A stretch of DNA of 64,000 bases from Ruminococcus albus AD2013 (GTDB lineage: Bacteria; Bacillota; Clostridia; Oscillospirales; Ruminococcaceae), in NCBI RefSeq assembly GCF_000526775.1, contig NZ_JAGS01000001.1, positions 1,054,001-1,118,000 on the forward strand. The letters are read 5' to 3'. Position 1 is the first letter of the stretch. Every line of letters starts with the position of its first letter. Shown piece after piece: positions 17,632-26,605 of the stretch. Below the pieces are notes generated by a model that saw nothing but the letters and a program-made list of their open reading frames with translations, was not told the origin of the DNA and did no database searches. The position numbers and the translations under genes are program-made.

Positions 17632-18105
17632 TTATTTTTCGTCCTTGCTGTACAAAATGGTATTGAGCTCACGAACCAGTCTTTCCGCATCTTTCTGGGT
17701 CCTCATGAGCATAAAGATGGTGTCGTCGCCCGCAATAGTGCCGACGGAATTCTCGATATCGGTGGTATCGAGCTTAGCGCAGACAGCCTGCGCCATACCC
17801 ACATGGCACTTGATGACGACCGTATTCATAGCGTGATCGACGCAGATGACCGAGCTGTGGAGAAGCCTGAGAGTGTCGCTGCTTCCACGGTCAAGACCCT
17901 CTTTGCTAAGTCGTGGAACTGCATATCTGCTTACGCCGAGTTCACTACTGACTTTTATCAGCGAAAGCTCCTTGATATCCCTTGAAAGCGTAGCCTGTGT
18001 GACGGTCATGCCGTTCTCTTCAAGAGCCTCCCTGAGGCTTTCCTGAGTATCTATAACTCTTTCCTGAACGAGTTTGAGAATAAGTTCATGACGATCAGTC
18101 TTCAT
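17632..18105 (-). CDS. argR: Arginine repressor
   Basis: A 157-residue ArgR/AhrC. The N-terminal winged-helix DNA-binding domain includes V-T-Q-A-T-L-S-R-D-I-K-E-L, the signature of the family. The C-terminal domain carries the G-T-I-A-G-D-D-T-I arginine-binding and hexamerisation motif. In Firmicutes it represses arginine synthesis and activates catabolism when arginine is high, so it is the likely regulator of the arg operon at the left of the window. It lies between nadK and recN, the usual Firmicute position, with 3-bp spacing to nadK. Confidence 0.96.
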   Translation of the reverse strand: MKTDRHELILKLVQERVIDTQESLREALEENGMTVTQATLSRDIKELSLIKVSSELGVSRYAVPRLSKEGLDRGSSDTLRLLHSSVICVDHAMNTVVIKCHVGMAQAVCAKLDTTDIENSVGTIAGDDTIFMLMRTQKDAERLVRELNTILYSKDEK

Positions 18106-18108
18106 AAA

Positions 18109-18972
18109 TCATCCCTCCGTATCCTTTAGAGGTCTCATAAGCTTAGTATTTACCGACGAGAAGAAGCTTCCTCCGCAGATATCTATGATATCAAGGCTCT
18201 CCTTTGCACGGCGGATATTGATCTCATCTCCGTCGGACAATCTGTAAACGATATTGCCGTCAACATTGAGATGAACGTGGGCATTGTCTGCCGTGTGGCA
18301 CTTTACTTTGATCTTGCTTGAAGCGGAGAATATCATCGACCTTGCAAACAGCGTATGTGGGCATATCTGCGTGAATTCGATACATTCCATCTCGGGTTCG
18401 ATTATCGCTCCACCTGCCGACAGCGAATAGGCTGTAGCACCTGTGGCAGTAGAGAAAATTACGCCGTTAGCACGGATCAGCGAAACTATCTGACCGTCCT
18501 TTACGACTTCAAAATCCGAGACCTTGCAGTCATCAGACCTTGACACAACAACATCGTTAAGTGCGGAATATGTGCCTTCTTCCCCGCTTGCAGAAGCTTC
18601 CAGCATCATGCGTCGGCTGACGGTATATTTGCCCTCGATGAGATTTCGCAGAAGGTCAAGCTGGGAATGTTCCAGTGAAGCCATAAAGCCAAGTCTGCCG
18701 CAGTTTATTCCGAGGATAGGGGTCTTGAGCCTTGAAGCTCTGCCTGCGCATTTGAGTATAGTTCCGTCACCGCCTATGGCGATGATGATATCAGCGTTAT
18801 CCATGCATTCCTCTGTACTGCCGAATACCATACCGTTTACATCGGCAAAAACGTCTTTATATTTCTCGCTGACCGAAAAACCTATGCCGCAGCTGCGAAG
18901 AATATTGCAGGCTTCAACAGTATATTCAGCGCAATTGTTTTTACCCAGATTGGGATACAAAAAAACTTTCAT
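18109..18972 (-). CDS. nadK: NAD kinase
   Basis: A 287-residue NAD/polyphosphate kinase that makes NADP. The motif I-A-I-G-G-D-G-T-I-L-K (GGDG) near residue 60, N-C-G-R-L-G-F-M, and the T-A-T-G-A-T-A-Y-S-L-S-A-G-G segment for NAD binding are all present. I place the start at ATG 18972, one base after the tlyA stop, with AGGTGAG as the ribosome binding site; a GTG three codons upstream is possible. The gene is in the tlyA-nadK-argR-recN order typical of Clostridia. Confidence 0.96.
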   Translation of the reverse strand: MKVFLYPNLGKNNCAEYTVEACNILRSCGIGFSVSEKYKDVFADVNGMVFGSTEECMDNADIIIAIGGDGTILKCAGRASRLKTPILGINCGRLGFMASLEHSQLDLLRNLIEGKYTVSRRMMLEASASGEEGTYSALNDVVVSRSDDCKVSDFEVVKDGQIVSLIRANGVIFSTATGATAYSLSAGGAIIEPEMECIEFTQICPHTLFARSMIFSASSKIKVKCHTADNAHVHLNVDGNIVYRLSDGDEINIRRAKESLDIIDICGGSFFSSVNTKLMRPLKDTEG

Positions 18973-18973
18973 A

Positions 18974-19765
18974 TTACTCACCTACTAAAAAAGCGTTATC
19001 AACGAGCTTTTTCAAATCAATAGATGCAGCGGCAGCCCGTCCGTCATTTATAAGATATGCAAGATATTCCCTGTTGCCGTCCCCGCCTGTTATGCCCGAG
19101 GGTACTATGCCGACTACCGAAAGCCCACAGCTTGTGAAAAATGCAGTCATGTCGCGCAGAACGCGAAGATGGTCTTTTTTGTCCCTGACTATGCCTTTTT
19201 TGTTAAGCGCAGCTTTCCCTGCTTCAAACTGCGGTTTTATCAGCACAACCATTTTTCCGCCGTTATCAAGACACGATACCAGCGCAGGCATCACCTGTGT
19301 CAAAGAAATAAACGAAAGATCAACGCTGATAAACTGAGGTTTTTCCGGGAAATCAGAAGATGTCAAGTATCTTGCATTTACACCTTCCATATTGACCACA
19401 CGATCATCTTCAAGAAGAACTTTGTCCAGCTGGTCACGACCAACATCTACGGCATAGACAAGCTTTGCGCCGCGTTTGAGCATACACTGAGTAAATCCCC
19501 CTGTTGATGCACCGATATCAGCGCAGACAAGTCCATTTATGTCAAGTTGAAAGGCTTGAAATGCGGTCTCCAGTTTTATAAGACCTCTGCCGACATAATC
19601 AAAGCTGCTGTCATCTGCCTCAACTGTATCGCCCTCGCCAACCTCTGCGGCGGGTTTTGAACAGACAGCGCCGTTAAGCTTTACGCAGCCGGATTTTATC
19701 ATCGTCTTGGCACGTTCTCTGCTTTTGGATATGCCATTCTCTGTCAGGTAGACATCTAATCTCAT
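18974..19765 (-). CDS. tlyA: TlyA family rRNA (cytidine-2'-O)-methyltransferase
   Basis: A 263-residue protein with an N-terminal S4 RNA-binding domain (R-L-D-V-Y-L...K-S-R-E-R-A-K-T-M-I-K-S-G-C-V-K-L-N-G) followed by an FtsJ-like SAM-binding domain with D-I-G-A-S-T-G-G-F-T-Q-C and the KPQFEAGK motif. TlyA homologs 2'-O-methylate 16S and/or 23S rRNA; some are labelled hemolysins. The gene directly follows dxs (one-base gap) and ends one base before nadK. The target base is not predictable from sequence. Confidence 0.93.
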   Translation of the reverse strand: MRLDVYLTENGISKSRERAKTMIKSGCVKLNGAVCSKPAAEVGEGDTVEADDSSFDYVGRGLIKLETAFQAFQLDINGLVCADIGASTGGFTQCMLKRGAKLVYAVDVGRDQLDKVLLEDDRVVNMEGVNARYLTSSDFPEKPQFISVDLSFISLTQVMPALVSCLDNGGKMVVLIKPQFEAGKAALNKKGIVRDKKDHLRVLRDMTAFFTSCGLSVVGIVPSGITGGDGNREYLAYLINDGRAAAASIDLKKLVDNAFLVGE

Positions 19766-19766
19766 C

Positions 19767-21605
19767 TTATATCCTCTCTTCGGCTGTCTGTGCTATCTTT
19801 TCTGCGGACAGACCGAGTTCGTCAAGCAGTGTATTTGGTTCGCCGTGAGGGACTAAGCCCTTGATATTAAAGGCTTCAACATTTCCGCACAAAGCGGAAA
19901 ACTTTTCGGAGATAGAACCGTCGGCATAAGCTTCCTCAAAGAAAAGCACTTTGTCGTAGCCCTTGGCGATCTTTACGATCTCATCCGACAAGGGAAATAC
20001 CTTGACAAGTTTCAAAGTATCACACACTATGCCCTTTTTCTTTAATATATCGGCGGCTTTGCATACGTTGCTGTAAAGTCTGCCGTAGCTTACAAGCAAG
20101 GTATTTCCGCCATTTTTGATGAGGTGATTTGTAGTTCTGATAGTGTCAAGACCACAGCTTGACACTTCTTTTCCCCTCGGATATCGTACAACTGCTATGC
20201 CTTTTTCTTCAAATACTGCTTTTTTAAGACAAAGCCTGAGTTCCTGATAATCCGACGGAGAATATATTGTGACATTCGGTACGGCAGTCAGGAAAGAGAT
20301 ATCAAAAATGCCCTGGTGTGTCTCGCCGTCACTGCCCACAATGCCTGCACGGTCAACGCAGATAACCGCGTGAAGTCCGCCGATAGCAAGGTCGTGGATA
20401 AGCTGATCGTAGCTTCTCTGCAAAAATGTGGAATACACTGCAAAAACAGGTATCATGCCTGCGGCGGCAAGACCTCCGCAGAATGTTACCGCGTGTTCCT
20501 CGGCAATGCCCACATCGAAAAATCTGTTAGGAAAAGCTTTGGCAAAATATTGCAGACCAGTGCCGTATTTCATGGCGGCTGTAACTGCACAAATGCGCTT
20601 ATCTGCCCTTGCAAGCCTGCAGAGTTCCTTGCCCATAACAGTGGAAAAACTGTCAGCGCTGACAACATCGGGATTGCCTGTGGATATCTCAAATGAACCC
20701 ACACCGTGGAACTCCCCGGGATTAGCTTCGGCAGGTGCATAGCCCTTTCCCTTGACAGTATTTACATGAACAAAAACAGGCTTATTCACGGCTTTTGCGG
20801 CACGAAGTCCTGCTTCAAGCTCTTCTATATTATGACCGTCAAGAGGTCCGATGAACTCAAAACCCAGCTCATCGAACATGGTGCTGTGAAGCAGCATATT
20901 CTTAAAAGCTTTCTTTGAGGACTTCACCACGTTCTTGACAGGCTGACCAACAACAGGTGTAGCATCAAGCACTCTCTGTACGGCTGTTTTCGTTCTTTTA
21001 TAAGATGACTTTGTACGCAAGGTTGCAAGATACTTTGCCATACTGCCCACGTTGCGCGAGATGGACATCTCATTGTAATTAAGTATAACAATGATGTTCG
21101 TATCGCTTTTACCCGCATTGTTAAGACCCTCAAAACTCAGTCCGCCCGACATGGCACCGTCACCAAGAACTGCTATCGCATGATGCGGGTCGCCTTTGAG
21201 CTTGTTGGCATAGGCAATACCCAGCGCCGCAGATATGGAATTAGAGCTGTGACCGCTGATAAAAGCGTCATGCTTTGATTCATCGGGACGGCAAAAGCCT
21301 GAGATACCGCCCTCTTTACGCAGTGTGGAAAAGCTGTCGCGCCTGCCCGTCAGTATCTTATGGGTATACGCCTGATGTCCCACGTCCCAGACTATCTTGT
21401 CTTCGGGTGATTCAAAGACCCTGTGAAGAGCCACCGTAAGTTCTACCGTGCCGAGATTTGAGGCAAGGTGTCCGCCGTTTTTGGAAACTGTCTTTATAAG
21501 TAGAGTTCGTATCTGTCTGCAAAGCTCGTCACACTGGCTGTATGACAGCTTTTTAAGGTCTGCAGGCAAATCGAGACTGAATAGATCTGCTTTTTTATCT
21601 GCCAT
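19767..21605 (-). CDS. dxs: 1-deoxy-D-xylulose-5-phosphate synthase
   Basis: A 612-residue thiamine-diphosphate enzyme that condenses pyruvate and glyceraldehyde-3-phosphate, the first step of the MEP isoprenoid pathway. The TPP motif GDGAMSGGLSFEGLNNAG...N-Y-N, the GHQAYTHKILTGR segment, and the transketolase pyrimidine domain with IAEEHAVTFCGGLA are intact. I set the start at ATG 21605 (MADKKADLF), 25 bp after ispA, because family members begin near there and a purine-rich site AAGGGAG precedes it; a longer reading frame exists into ispA. It is followed without a gap by tlyA. Confidence 0.96.
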   Translation of the reverse strand: MADKKADLFSLDLPADLKKLSYSQCDELCRQIRTLLIKTVSKNGGHLASNLGTVELTVALHRVFESPEDKIVWDVGHQAYTHKILTGRRDSFSTLRKEGGISGFCRPDESKHDAFISGHSSNSISAALGIAYANKLKGDPHHAIAVLGDGAMSGGLSFEGLNNAGKSDTNIIVILNYNEMSISRNVGSMAKYLATLRTKSSYKRTKTAVQRVLDATPVVGQPVKNVVKSSKKAFKNMLLHSTMFDELGFEFIGPLDGHNIEELEAGLRAAKAVNKPVFVHVNTVKGKGYAPAEANPGEFHGVGSFEISTGNPDVVSADSFSTVMGKELCRLARADKRICAVTAAMKYGTGLQYFAKAFPNRFFDVGIAEEHAVTFCGGLAAAGMIPVFAVYSTFLQRSYDQLIHDLAIGGLHAVICVDRAGIVGSDGETHQGIFDISFLTAVPNVTIYSPSDYQELRLCLKKAVFEEKGIAVVRYPRGKEVSSCGLDTIRTTNHLIKNGGNTLLVSYGRLYSNVCKAADILKKKGIVCDTLKLVKVFPLSDEIVKIAKGYDKVLFFEEAYADGSISEKFSALCGNVEAFNIKGLVPHGEPNTLLDELGLSAEKIAQTAEERI

Positions 21606-21630
21606 AATCTTCAAACTCCCTTCGCTGAGA

Positions 21631-22524
21631 TCATGAGCGTCTATCAAGCAGCTCCTGTGTGAGCTCAAACAAAAATTCGTTGTTTTCAAATTTCTTCAGG
21701 GCACCAAGAGCGGTAACGGTCAGCTGTGCGGCTTTCTGTCTCGATCTTTGAAGGCCCAGCAGAGAAACGTAGGTGTTCTTGTGCTGTTCGCTGTCGCTGC
21801 CGATGGGCTTGCCAAGCTCTTCAAAAGTGCCTGTAACATCAAGTATATCATCCACTATCTGGAACGCTCTGCCCATAGCCTGTGCATACTCGGCGGCAGC
21901 GGGGATATACTCCATTCTGCCTGAAAGTATAACGCCCATAACGCAGGCGGCCTCTATAAGAGCACCTGTTTTGCAGGATTGCAGGGTATTGAGTGTCTCA
22001 ATGTCGATAACTTCTTCCTCGGTCTGCAGGTCGATTACCTGACCGCCTATCATACCGTCGGTACCGATGGCTTTGGATAGCACAGATATGAGCATTACTG
22101 CTGTTTCGGCGGATATAGTGCCTTCCATCGCACAGTCGGTGATCACCTCAAAAGCGAGGGTATTCAGCGCATCACCCGCCAGCAGAGCTATCTCCTCCGA
22201 AAAAGCCTTATGACATGAAGGCTTTCCTCTTCGGAAATCGTCATTGTCCATACAGGGCAAGTCATCGTGGATAAGGGAATATGTGTGTATAAGCTCGACC
22301 GCACAGGCAAGCTTCACCATTTTATCTATATCATCTCCGCCGCACATACGGTAGAATTCAAGTATCAGTACAGGTCTCAGCCTTTTGCCCCCTGCGCTCA
22401 GTGAATACTCCATTGCTTCGAGTACTGAGCTCTGAAGCTCGGGCTTATTTTCAGTGAATTTCAACAGCTCTTCATTTATTTTTTCGGCATAAGCCTGCAA
22501 GAGCTGTTCATGTCTATCAGTCAT
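21631..22524 (-). CDS. ispA: Farnesyl/geranyl diphosphate synthase
   Basis: A 297-residue trans-prenyltransferase that chains IPP onto DMAPP/GPP. The first Asp-rich motif DDLPCMDNDDFRRGKPSCH (DDxxxxD of the bacterial FPPS type) and the second motif QIVDDILDVTG are present, with G-G-K-R-L-R-P at the N-terminus. It sits directly upstream of dxs, so both ends of the short-chain isoprenoid route are co-expressed. The 5' end overlaps the xseB stop by 8 bp, suggesting coupling. Geranyl versus farnesyl product length cannot be fixed by eye. Confidence 0.95.
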   Translation of the reverse strand: MTDRHEQLLQAYAEKINEELLKFTENKPELQSSVLEAMEYSLSAGGKRLRPVLILEFYRMCGGDDIDKMVKLACAVELIHTYSLIHDDLPCMDNDDFRRGKPSCHKAFSEEIALLAGDALNTLAFEVITDCAMEGTISAETAVMLISVLSKAIGTDGMIGGQVIDLQTEEEVIDIETLNTLQSCKTGALIEAACVMGVILSGRMEYIPAAAEYAQAMGRAFQIVDDILDVTGTFEELGKPIGSDSEQHKNTYVSLLGLQRSRQKAAQLTVTALGALKKFENNEFLFELTQELLDRRS

Positions 22525-22705
22525 CAGTATTTTCTCCGTTCATAGTTTTTACCGTGAGCTTGGCATTTTCCAGAGCTTTTTTGCTGTCCGCCGTTAGACT
22601 CACGCCCTCTTTATAAAGTTCAAGCGCCTTATCCAGAGGGAGTTTATCGCTTTCAAGCTGAGAGACTATCTCCTCAAGCCTTTGCAGATTTTCTTCAAAT
22701 GTCAT
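22517..22705 (-). CDS. xseB: Exodeoxyribonuclease VII small subunit
   Basis: A 62-residue protein with the XseB pattern TFEENLQRLEEIVSQLESDKLPLDKALELYKEG, an alpha-helical hairpin that binds the XseA subunit. Several small subunits bind one large subunit to form the exonuclease that degrades single-stranded DNA in mismatch and recombination repair. It overlaps xseA by 11 bp at its 5' end and ispA by 8 bp at its 3' end, so translation is likely coupled across the three genes. Confidence 0.94.
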   Translation of the reverse strand: MTFEENLQRLEEIVSQLESDKLPLDKALELYKEGVSLTADSKKALENAKLTVKTMNGENTDD

Positions 22706-23915
22706 TTATATCAGCCTTTCGGTCATTTATCTTGGTTGTTACAGCTGTAACTGTACCGTCAGCGAAACGTATGCTGATCTCCATACCCTCTTTGATGTCC
22801 TTCACAGAGGTAATAGCTGTACCGCCGCTTTCCACCAGGGCATATCCTCTGCCCAGAACATTGAAGGGGCTTAGTGTCCTCAGCTGTGCCGATGCCCTGT
22901 CAAGGTTCAGCTCGCAGACTTTCAGCTTGTTATCCATCAGCATACGAAGTCTGCTCTCGGCTTCTTCAAAGCGCTTTTCGGATTCTTTCAGCCGACGTTT
23001 CGGCGATGAAGCCCTGAGCCTTGTATCAAGCTTTTCGATCTCGATCATCCTGCCGCGAAGATACATACCAAAAGCGGAATCCAGCCTTGCTTTCATAACA
23101 TTAGCCGCGGCATACATATCCACTATATCGGGAGTTGCAAGTTCGGCTGCCGCAGAGGGGGTAGGTGCCCGCATGTCGGCGGCGTAGTCGGCAAGAGTGG
23201 TATCCGTTTCGTGACCGACAGCAGAGATAACGGGTGTTACACAATCTGCCACAGCCATTACAACTGTCTCAGAATTGAAAGCATCAAGGTCTTCGGAAGA
23301 ACCGCCGCCCCTTGAAAGTATTATGGTATCCGCACCGCTTTTATCAGCTGACTTCAGCGCCGCCGCAACAGAAGCGGGTGCTGTATCACCCTGTACCGTG
23401 GCAGGATAGACTTCTACGGTACATAAAGGATAACGTCTGCCCACGATATTTAAGATATCCTGCAAAGCAGCACCGTCTGCCGATGTTACCACCGCCAGTT
23501 TTTTCGGCACTATGGGTATGGCTTTTTTCTTCGACTGGTCGAACACGCCCAGTTTTTTCAGCTTGTCTTTCAGAAGTTCGTTCTTAGCAAAAGCTATGCC
23601 CGTACTGCCGAGAACAGCAATCTCGGTGGCGATTATCTGACATGAGCCCTCACGCTCATATACTTCAACATCGCCCATGACAAGTACGCTCATGCCGTTT
23701 TCGGGGAGTGCTTTCAGCTTTTTTACCCGCCCAGCGAACATGATGCACTTTATGGAACTGGTTTCGTCCTTTATCGTAAAAAAGGCATGACCCGTCTTGA
23801 AATGAATGCTGAAGTTCGATATCTCGCCCTTGACAGCCGCACCTTTGAATTTAAGCTCCTGCTTTATCTTGAATGCCAGCAATTTATTCAGCTGACTGAC
23901 TGTCAGAACACTCAT
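22695..23915 (-). CDS. xseA: Exodeoxyribonuclease VII large subunit
   Basis: A 406-residue XseA. The N-terminal OB-fold (KGEISNFSIHFKTGHAFFTIKDETSSIKC) binds DNA, and the catalytic domain carries the V-V-T-S-x-x-G-A-A-x-x-D and S-R-G-G-G-S-S-E-D-L-x-A-F-N segments and the G-H-E-T-D-T-T-L-x-D motif. A coiled coil follows. The enzyme degrades single-stranded DNA from both ends. The start ATG overlaps the end of the TsaD-like gene by 4 bp and its 3' end overlaps xseB. Confidence 0.96.
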   Translation of the reverse strand: MSVLTVSQLNKLLAFKIKQELKFKGAAVKGEISNFSIHFKTGHAFFTIKDETSSIKCIMFAGRVKKLKALPENGMSVLVMGDVEVYEREGSCQIIATEIAVLGSTGIAFAKNELLKDKLKKLGVFDQSKKKAIPIVPKKLAVVTSADGAALQDILNIVGRRYPLCTVEVYPATVQGDTAPASVAAALKSADKSGADTIILSRGGGSSEDLDAFNSETVVMAVADCVTPVISAVGHETDTTLADYAADMRAPTPSAAAELATPDIVDMYAAANVMKARLDSAFGMYLRGRMIEIEKLDTRLRASSPKRRLKESEKRFEEAESRLRMLMDNKLKVCELNLDRASAQLRTLSPFNVLGRGYALVESGGTAITSVKDIKEGMEISIRFADGTVTAVTTKINDRKADINDI

Positions 23916-24856
23916 TGCTCTTTTCCTTTCATGGCGGCATAAAGTGCAATGCCGACTGCGTTATCTCCCGAAAATTCGGGCGCAGCAAAATATGCGTCAA
24001 ATCTTTCGGAAAGCTTATCAGCAATAAGCTTGTCCGCCATGACGCCGCCTGCGTAGATAACGGGCATTTCACCGTATTTTTCAAGACCCGCCTTTGTCAT
24101 CGCCGAGATGGTCTCACAGATATAGTCCAGACAGAACTTCGCAGTATCCTCGGGAGATTCGCCCTTTTCAAGCATCTGAACGCACTTGTTCTCGACCCCC
24201 GAAAGCGAACAGTCAAGCCATTTTACCGATGGCCTTATCTTAAAGTCCCTGCTGCTTTTGCGGGCAAGCTCTTCAAGTTCCTCGCCGCAGGGAAAATCCA
24301 GACCAAGTCTAACGCCAAGTCTGTCAATGCACTGACCCGCTTTAAGGTCATCCGAATGTCCTGCCTCTGTCAAAGAAACGACCTTTTCCTTGTCCCCTCG
24401 GCACAGCAGCATATCGGTAGTACCGCCGCTGACATGGAACGCAAGAAAAGGTTCGCCGCTATCAAGAAGTCCGAGCTTTTTGCAGGAATAGAGTGCCGCC
24501 AGCACATGACCTTTCTGGTGAGAGGTGCGCACAGGCTTCAGACCAACAGCTGCTGATACAGCTCTGCACACGTTTTCACCCACAAGAAAACAGGGCATAT
24601 AAGAGCCCTCCACCTCTCTCGGGGCATATGAATAAGCACAGCCCGAAAGCAGAGGTTTGTCCGAAAACAGCTCCTCCATAAGGGCGGGAAGCTGTTTAGT
24701 ATGGTGGAAAACCGCGTCCGACTGCCTTAATCCGCGCTCGCCTTTTTTTACGGTAAGAAGCTGTCTGCACGACTTTACTTCTCCCGTAATGCTGTCATAC
24801 AGCGCACAGCTCGTCCTGTAATTACTTGTGTCTATACCTAAGTATACGCCCATCAA
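23912..24856 (-). CDS. TsaD/Kae1-like (peptidase M22 family) protein
   Basis: A 314-residue ASKHA-fold protein with M-G-V-Y-L-G-I-D-T-S-N-Y-R-T-S at the N-terminus, H-H-x-x-x-L near residue 52, a second T-S-H-Q-K-G-H metal-type motif, FHVSGGTTD, and a C-terminal Y-A-G-G-V-M-A-D-K. It resembles TsaD, which makes tRNA t6A, but is a shorter and more divergent paralog commonly placed between nusB and xseA in Clostridia. The genuine tsaD is probably elsewhere. Whether this paralog has t6A activity is unknown. It overlaps nusB and xseA by 4 bp each. Confidence 0.8.
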   Translation of the reverse strand: MMGVYLGIDTSNYRTSCALYDSITGEVKSCRQLLTVKKGERGLRQSDAVFHHTKQLPALMEELFSDKPLLSGCAYSYAPREVEGSYMPCFLVGENVCRAVSAAVGLKPVRTSHQKGHVLAALYSCKKLGLLDSGEPFLAFHVSGGTTDMLLCRGDKEKVVSLTEAGHSDDLKAGQCIDRLGVRLGLDFPCGEELEELARKSSRDFKIRPSVKWLDCSLSGVENKCVQMLEKGESPEDTAKFCLDYICETISAMTKAGLEKYGEMPVIYAGGVMADKLIADKLSERFDAYFAAPEFSGDNAVGIALYAAMKGKEQ

Positions 24857-25266
24857 TCCTCGTCCTTTTTGATATCCTTTGCAAATGAACCCAGGAGACC
24901 GTTAACGAATGCAATATCGGGTTCGAGAGCGTATTTCTCCGTAAGAGCCACAGCCTCGCTTATCGCAACGTTCACAGGTACTTTTTCATCATAGAGCGCT
25001 TCGTATATAGCAAGTCTCAGCGCGGTAAGATCCACCTTTGGTATACGGCTGACAGCGCGCTTGTCGGAATACTTCGATATTATGGAATCAAGCTCCTCCT
25101 GCTTATCGAATATACTGCGCACAAGGGTCTTTACCTCATCGTTCACGGGTATGAATTCACCAAGTTCCTCGGCACTCTCAAATATCTTATCCAGATCATC
25201 GTCCAAAAACATTTTTTCAAAAGACAGCAGAAAAGCAGCCTGTCTTACTTCTCGTCTTCCTGCCAC
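24853..25266 (-). CDS. nusB: Transcription antitermination factor NusB
   Basis: A 137-residue all-helical NusB, which binds boxA RNA with NusE/S10 in rRNA antitermination. The R-R-E-V-R-Q-A-A-F-L-L-S-F-E start and the V-N-V-A-I-S-E-A-V-A-L-T-E-K-Y-A-...-F-V-N-G-L-L-G C-terminal region are diagnostic. It is followed by a 4-bp overlap with the TsaD-like gene. The Asp23 gene lies 48 bp upstream, a typical Firmicute gene order. Confidence 0.95.
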   Translation of the reverse strand: MAGRREVRQAAFLLSFEKMFLDDDLDKIFESAEELGEFIPVNDEVKTLVRSIFDKQEELDSIISKYSDKRAVSRIPKVDLTALRLAIYEALYDEKVPVNVAISEAVALTEKYALEPDIAFVNGLLGSFAKDIKKDED

Positions 25267-25314
25267 ACAAACACTCCTAACAATAATTATTCTGATATAT
25301 TTTTTAAAGCGGTA

Positions 25315-25668
25315 TCAGTCTTCACTGAAATGAACGCCGCAGATCGTTACGTTTACTTTGGCAACGGTGAGTCCCAGCATTGTCTGCACAGCACTCTTGA
25401 CCTGCTCCTGTATCATCTCGGCAGCGGTTATCGCATTGGTGCCGTTGTTGAGAATGACACCTATAGAAACGGACAGAACATCGTCAACGAGTCCTATCCT
25501 GATATTTCCCACACTTTCCTGTCTGAGCCAGATCTGTCTGGGGGTCTTCATAACCGGTGCTACGCCGTAAACTCCCTCGACCTCAGCCATGGAGTTTGTG
25601 ATTATCTGGGCGATAACGTCCTGATTTATATGGAGACTTTTCTCGACTTTGCCTGTGTTTTCTGACAT
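25315..25668 (-). CDS. Asp23/Gls24 family envelope stress protein (YqhY-like)
   Basis: A 117-residue Asp23-family protein. It shows the L-H-I-N-Q-D-V-I-A-Q-I-I-T-N-S-x-A-E-V-E-G-V opening and a repeated V-x-V-x-I...Y/N-G pattern with K-V-N-V-T-I-C-G-V-H-F at the end. It is soluble, without a membrane segment. YqhY-type members next to nusB are linked to control of fatty-acid synthesis or cell-envelope stress in Bacillus. It is the first gene of the minus-strand housekeeping cluster, preceded by a promoter at 25731-25759. The ribosome binding site GGGAGG is upstream of the ATG. Confidence 0.9.
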   Translation of the reverse strand: MSENTGKVEKSLHINQDVIAQIITNSMAEVEGVYGVAPVMKTPRQIWLRQESVGNIRIGLVDDVLSVSIGVILNNGTNAITAAEMIQEQVKSAVQTMLGLTVAKVNVTICGVHFSED

Positions 25669-25730
25669 AATGATACCTCCCGTAAAATATTCAGCGGGAC
25701 ATGAGCCCCTTTATTTGTATACTTGAAAGT

Positions 25731-25759
25731 ATTATAACATATTTTTCTGCAAAAGTAAA
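25731..25759 (-). promoter_or_regulatory. Sigma-A type promoter for Asp23-nusB-...-recN cluster
   Basis: On the minus strand TTTACT (-35) and TATAAT (-10) are separated by 17 nt, about 62 nt upstream of the Asp23 ATG. It is the only clear promoter upstream of the 11-gene cluster ending at recN. Confidence 0.65.
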
Positions 25760-25890
25760 GATATAACGCGCATTTTTTCGCATTAAACATCAGGCGTTAA
25801 CGATACGAACACATACCGCCGGGGCTTATCATGTATCTTTTGCACCGAAAAGTATGCAGCTAATTCTTTTGGTATTAACAATATAGCAAA

Positions 25891-25950
25891 TCTATACGAC
25901 CGTATAATTTGGTATAAGGTCGTATCATTTCGTATCAAGTCGTATCACTC
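25891..25950. repeat. Degenerate 10-bp tandem array (array 1)
   Basis: Six consecutive 10-bp blocks each carry a GTAT/ATAC core at the same phase: tctatacgac, cgtataattt, ggtataaggt, cgtatcattt, cgtatcaagt, cgtatcactc. The period equals about one helical turn. It lies in the 370-bp gap between the Asp23 gene (promoter at 25731-25759) and spoIIIAH, which otherwise holds only that promoter and a weak hairpin at 26007-26030. Related arrays occur at 36588, 57251 and 61610. Confidence 0.75.
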
Positions 25951-26006
25951 CAAAACAGCATCGCTGCAAAAATGTACCAAAGAAACCGCCCGCACCCCAA
26001 AACATT

Positions 26007-26030
26007 ACGTCAGGGTACGGACGTTTTTTT
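26007..26030. terminator. Weak terminator-like hairpin downstream of spoIIIAH
   Basis: A short stem ACGTC / GACGT with an 8-nt loop followed by a T-run on the plus strand lies 9 bp past the spoIIIAH stop. On the strand that carries spoIIIAH the T-run is weak, so the role is uncertain. Confidence 0.3.
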
Positions 26031-26038
26031 CATTTATA

Positions 26039-26584
26039 TCATGCAACATCAAATATACGAATATTCTCGGTGGGTACAGATACCTCACTCAAAAGGATAT
26101 CCTTTATCTGTGCGGCTTCACTTGCTATAAGACCTTCCGAACCCGCCTTGACTACTATGTTTGCGTTATCACCGTCAAGGTAGCATACACAGTCTGTAAA
26201 TCCTGCCGCCTTTACAAGTGATTCTATCTTGTTTTCCGATTCCATAAGACCTGTCATGGCGGCAGCTTCTTCGGCAGCGACTTCTTTTTCTTCCTCGGTG
26301 GCGTCACCGCCGTTTATTATGGTCTTTAAAGTTTCCTTGGCTTCGTCCCTTGCATTCATTCTGTCTATACGTGCCTGTGCAAAATAATCGCTGGTATTTT
26401 TATCAGCGCTGACAAGTTCGGCTTCACCATATTCATCGCTGTGCTTCTCTATCTTATCGGTTGTCTTTATCTCACTGCCCGATGAAGTCACTGCGTAATT
26501 CGCGTAGACTGCTATGCCCAGCATTAGTGTCATACCCGCAAGGACTATCTGTTTTTTGCCTATAACAAAACTCGGTTTTTTCAT
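26039..26584 (-). CDS. spoIIIAH: Stage III sporulation protein AH
   Basis: A 181-residue SpoIIIAH with one N-terminal transmembrane helix (IVLAGMTLMLGIAVYANYAV), an acidic linker, and a C-terminal EscJ/PrgK-like ring-forming domain (EAAAMTGLMESENKIESLVKAAGFTDCVCYLDGDNANIVVK). It is a mother-cell protein that pairs with forespore SpoIIQ to form the feeding-tube channel. Its domain fits the family, and it is the last gene of the spoIIIA operon. Its identification is helped by position. Confidence 0.9.
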   Translation of the reverse strand: MKKPSFVIGKKQIVLAGMTLMLGIAVYANYAVTSSGSEIKTTDKIEKHSDEYGEAELVSADKNTSDYFAQARIDRMNARDEAKETLKTIINGGDATEEEKEVAAEEAAAMTGLMESENKIESLVKAAGFTDCVCYLDGDNANIVVKAGSEGLIASEAAQIKDILLSEVSVPTENIRIFDVA

Positions 26585-26605
26585 GATTATGTACCTCTTT
26601 TCCGT

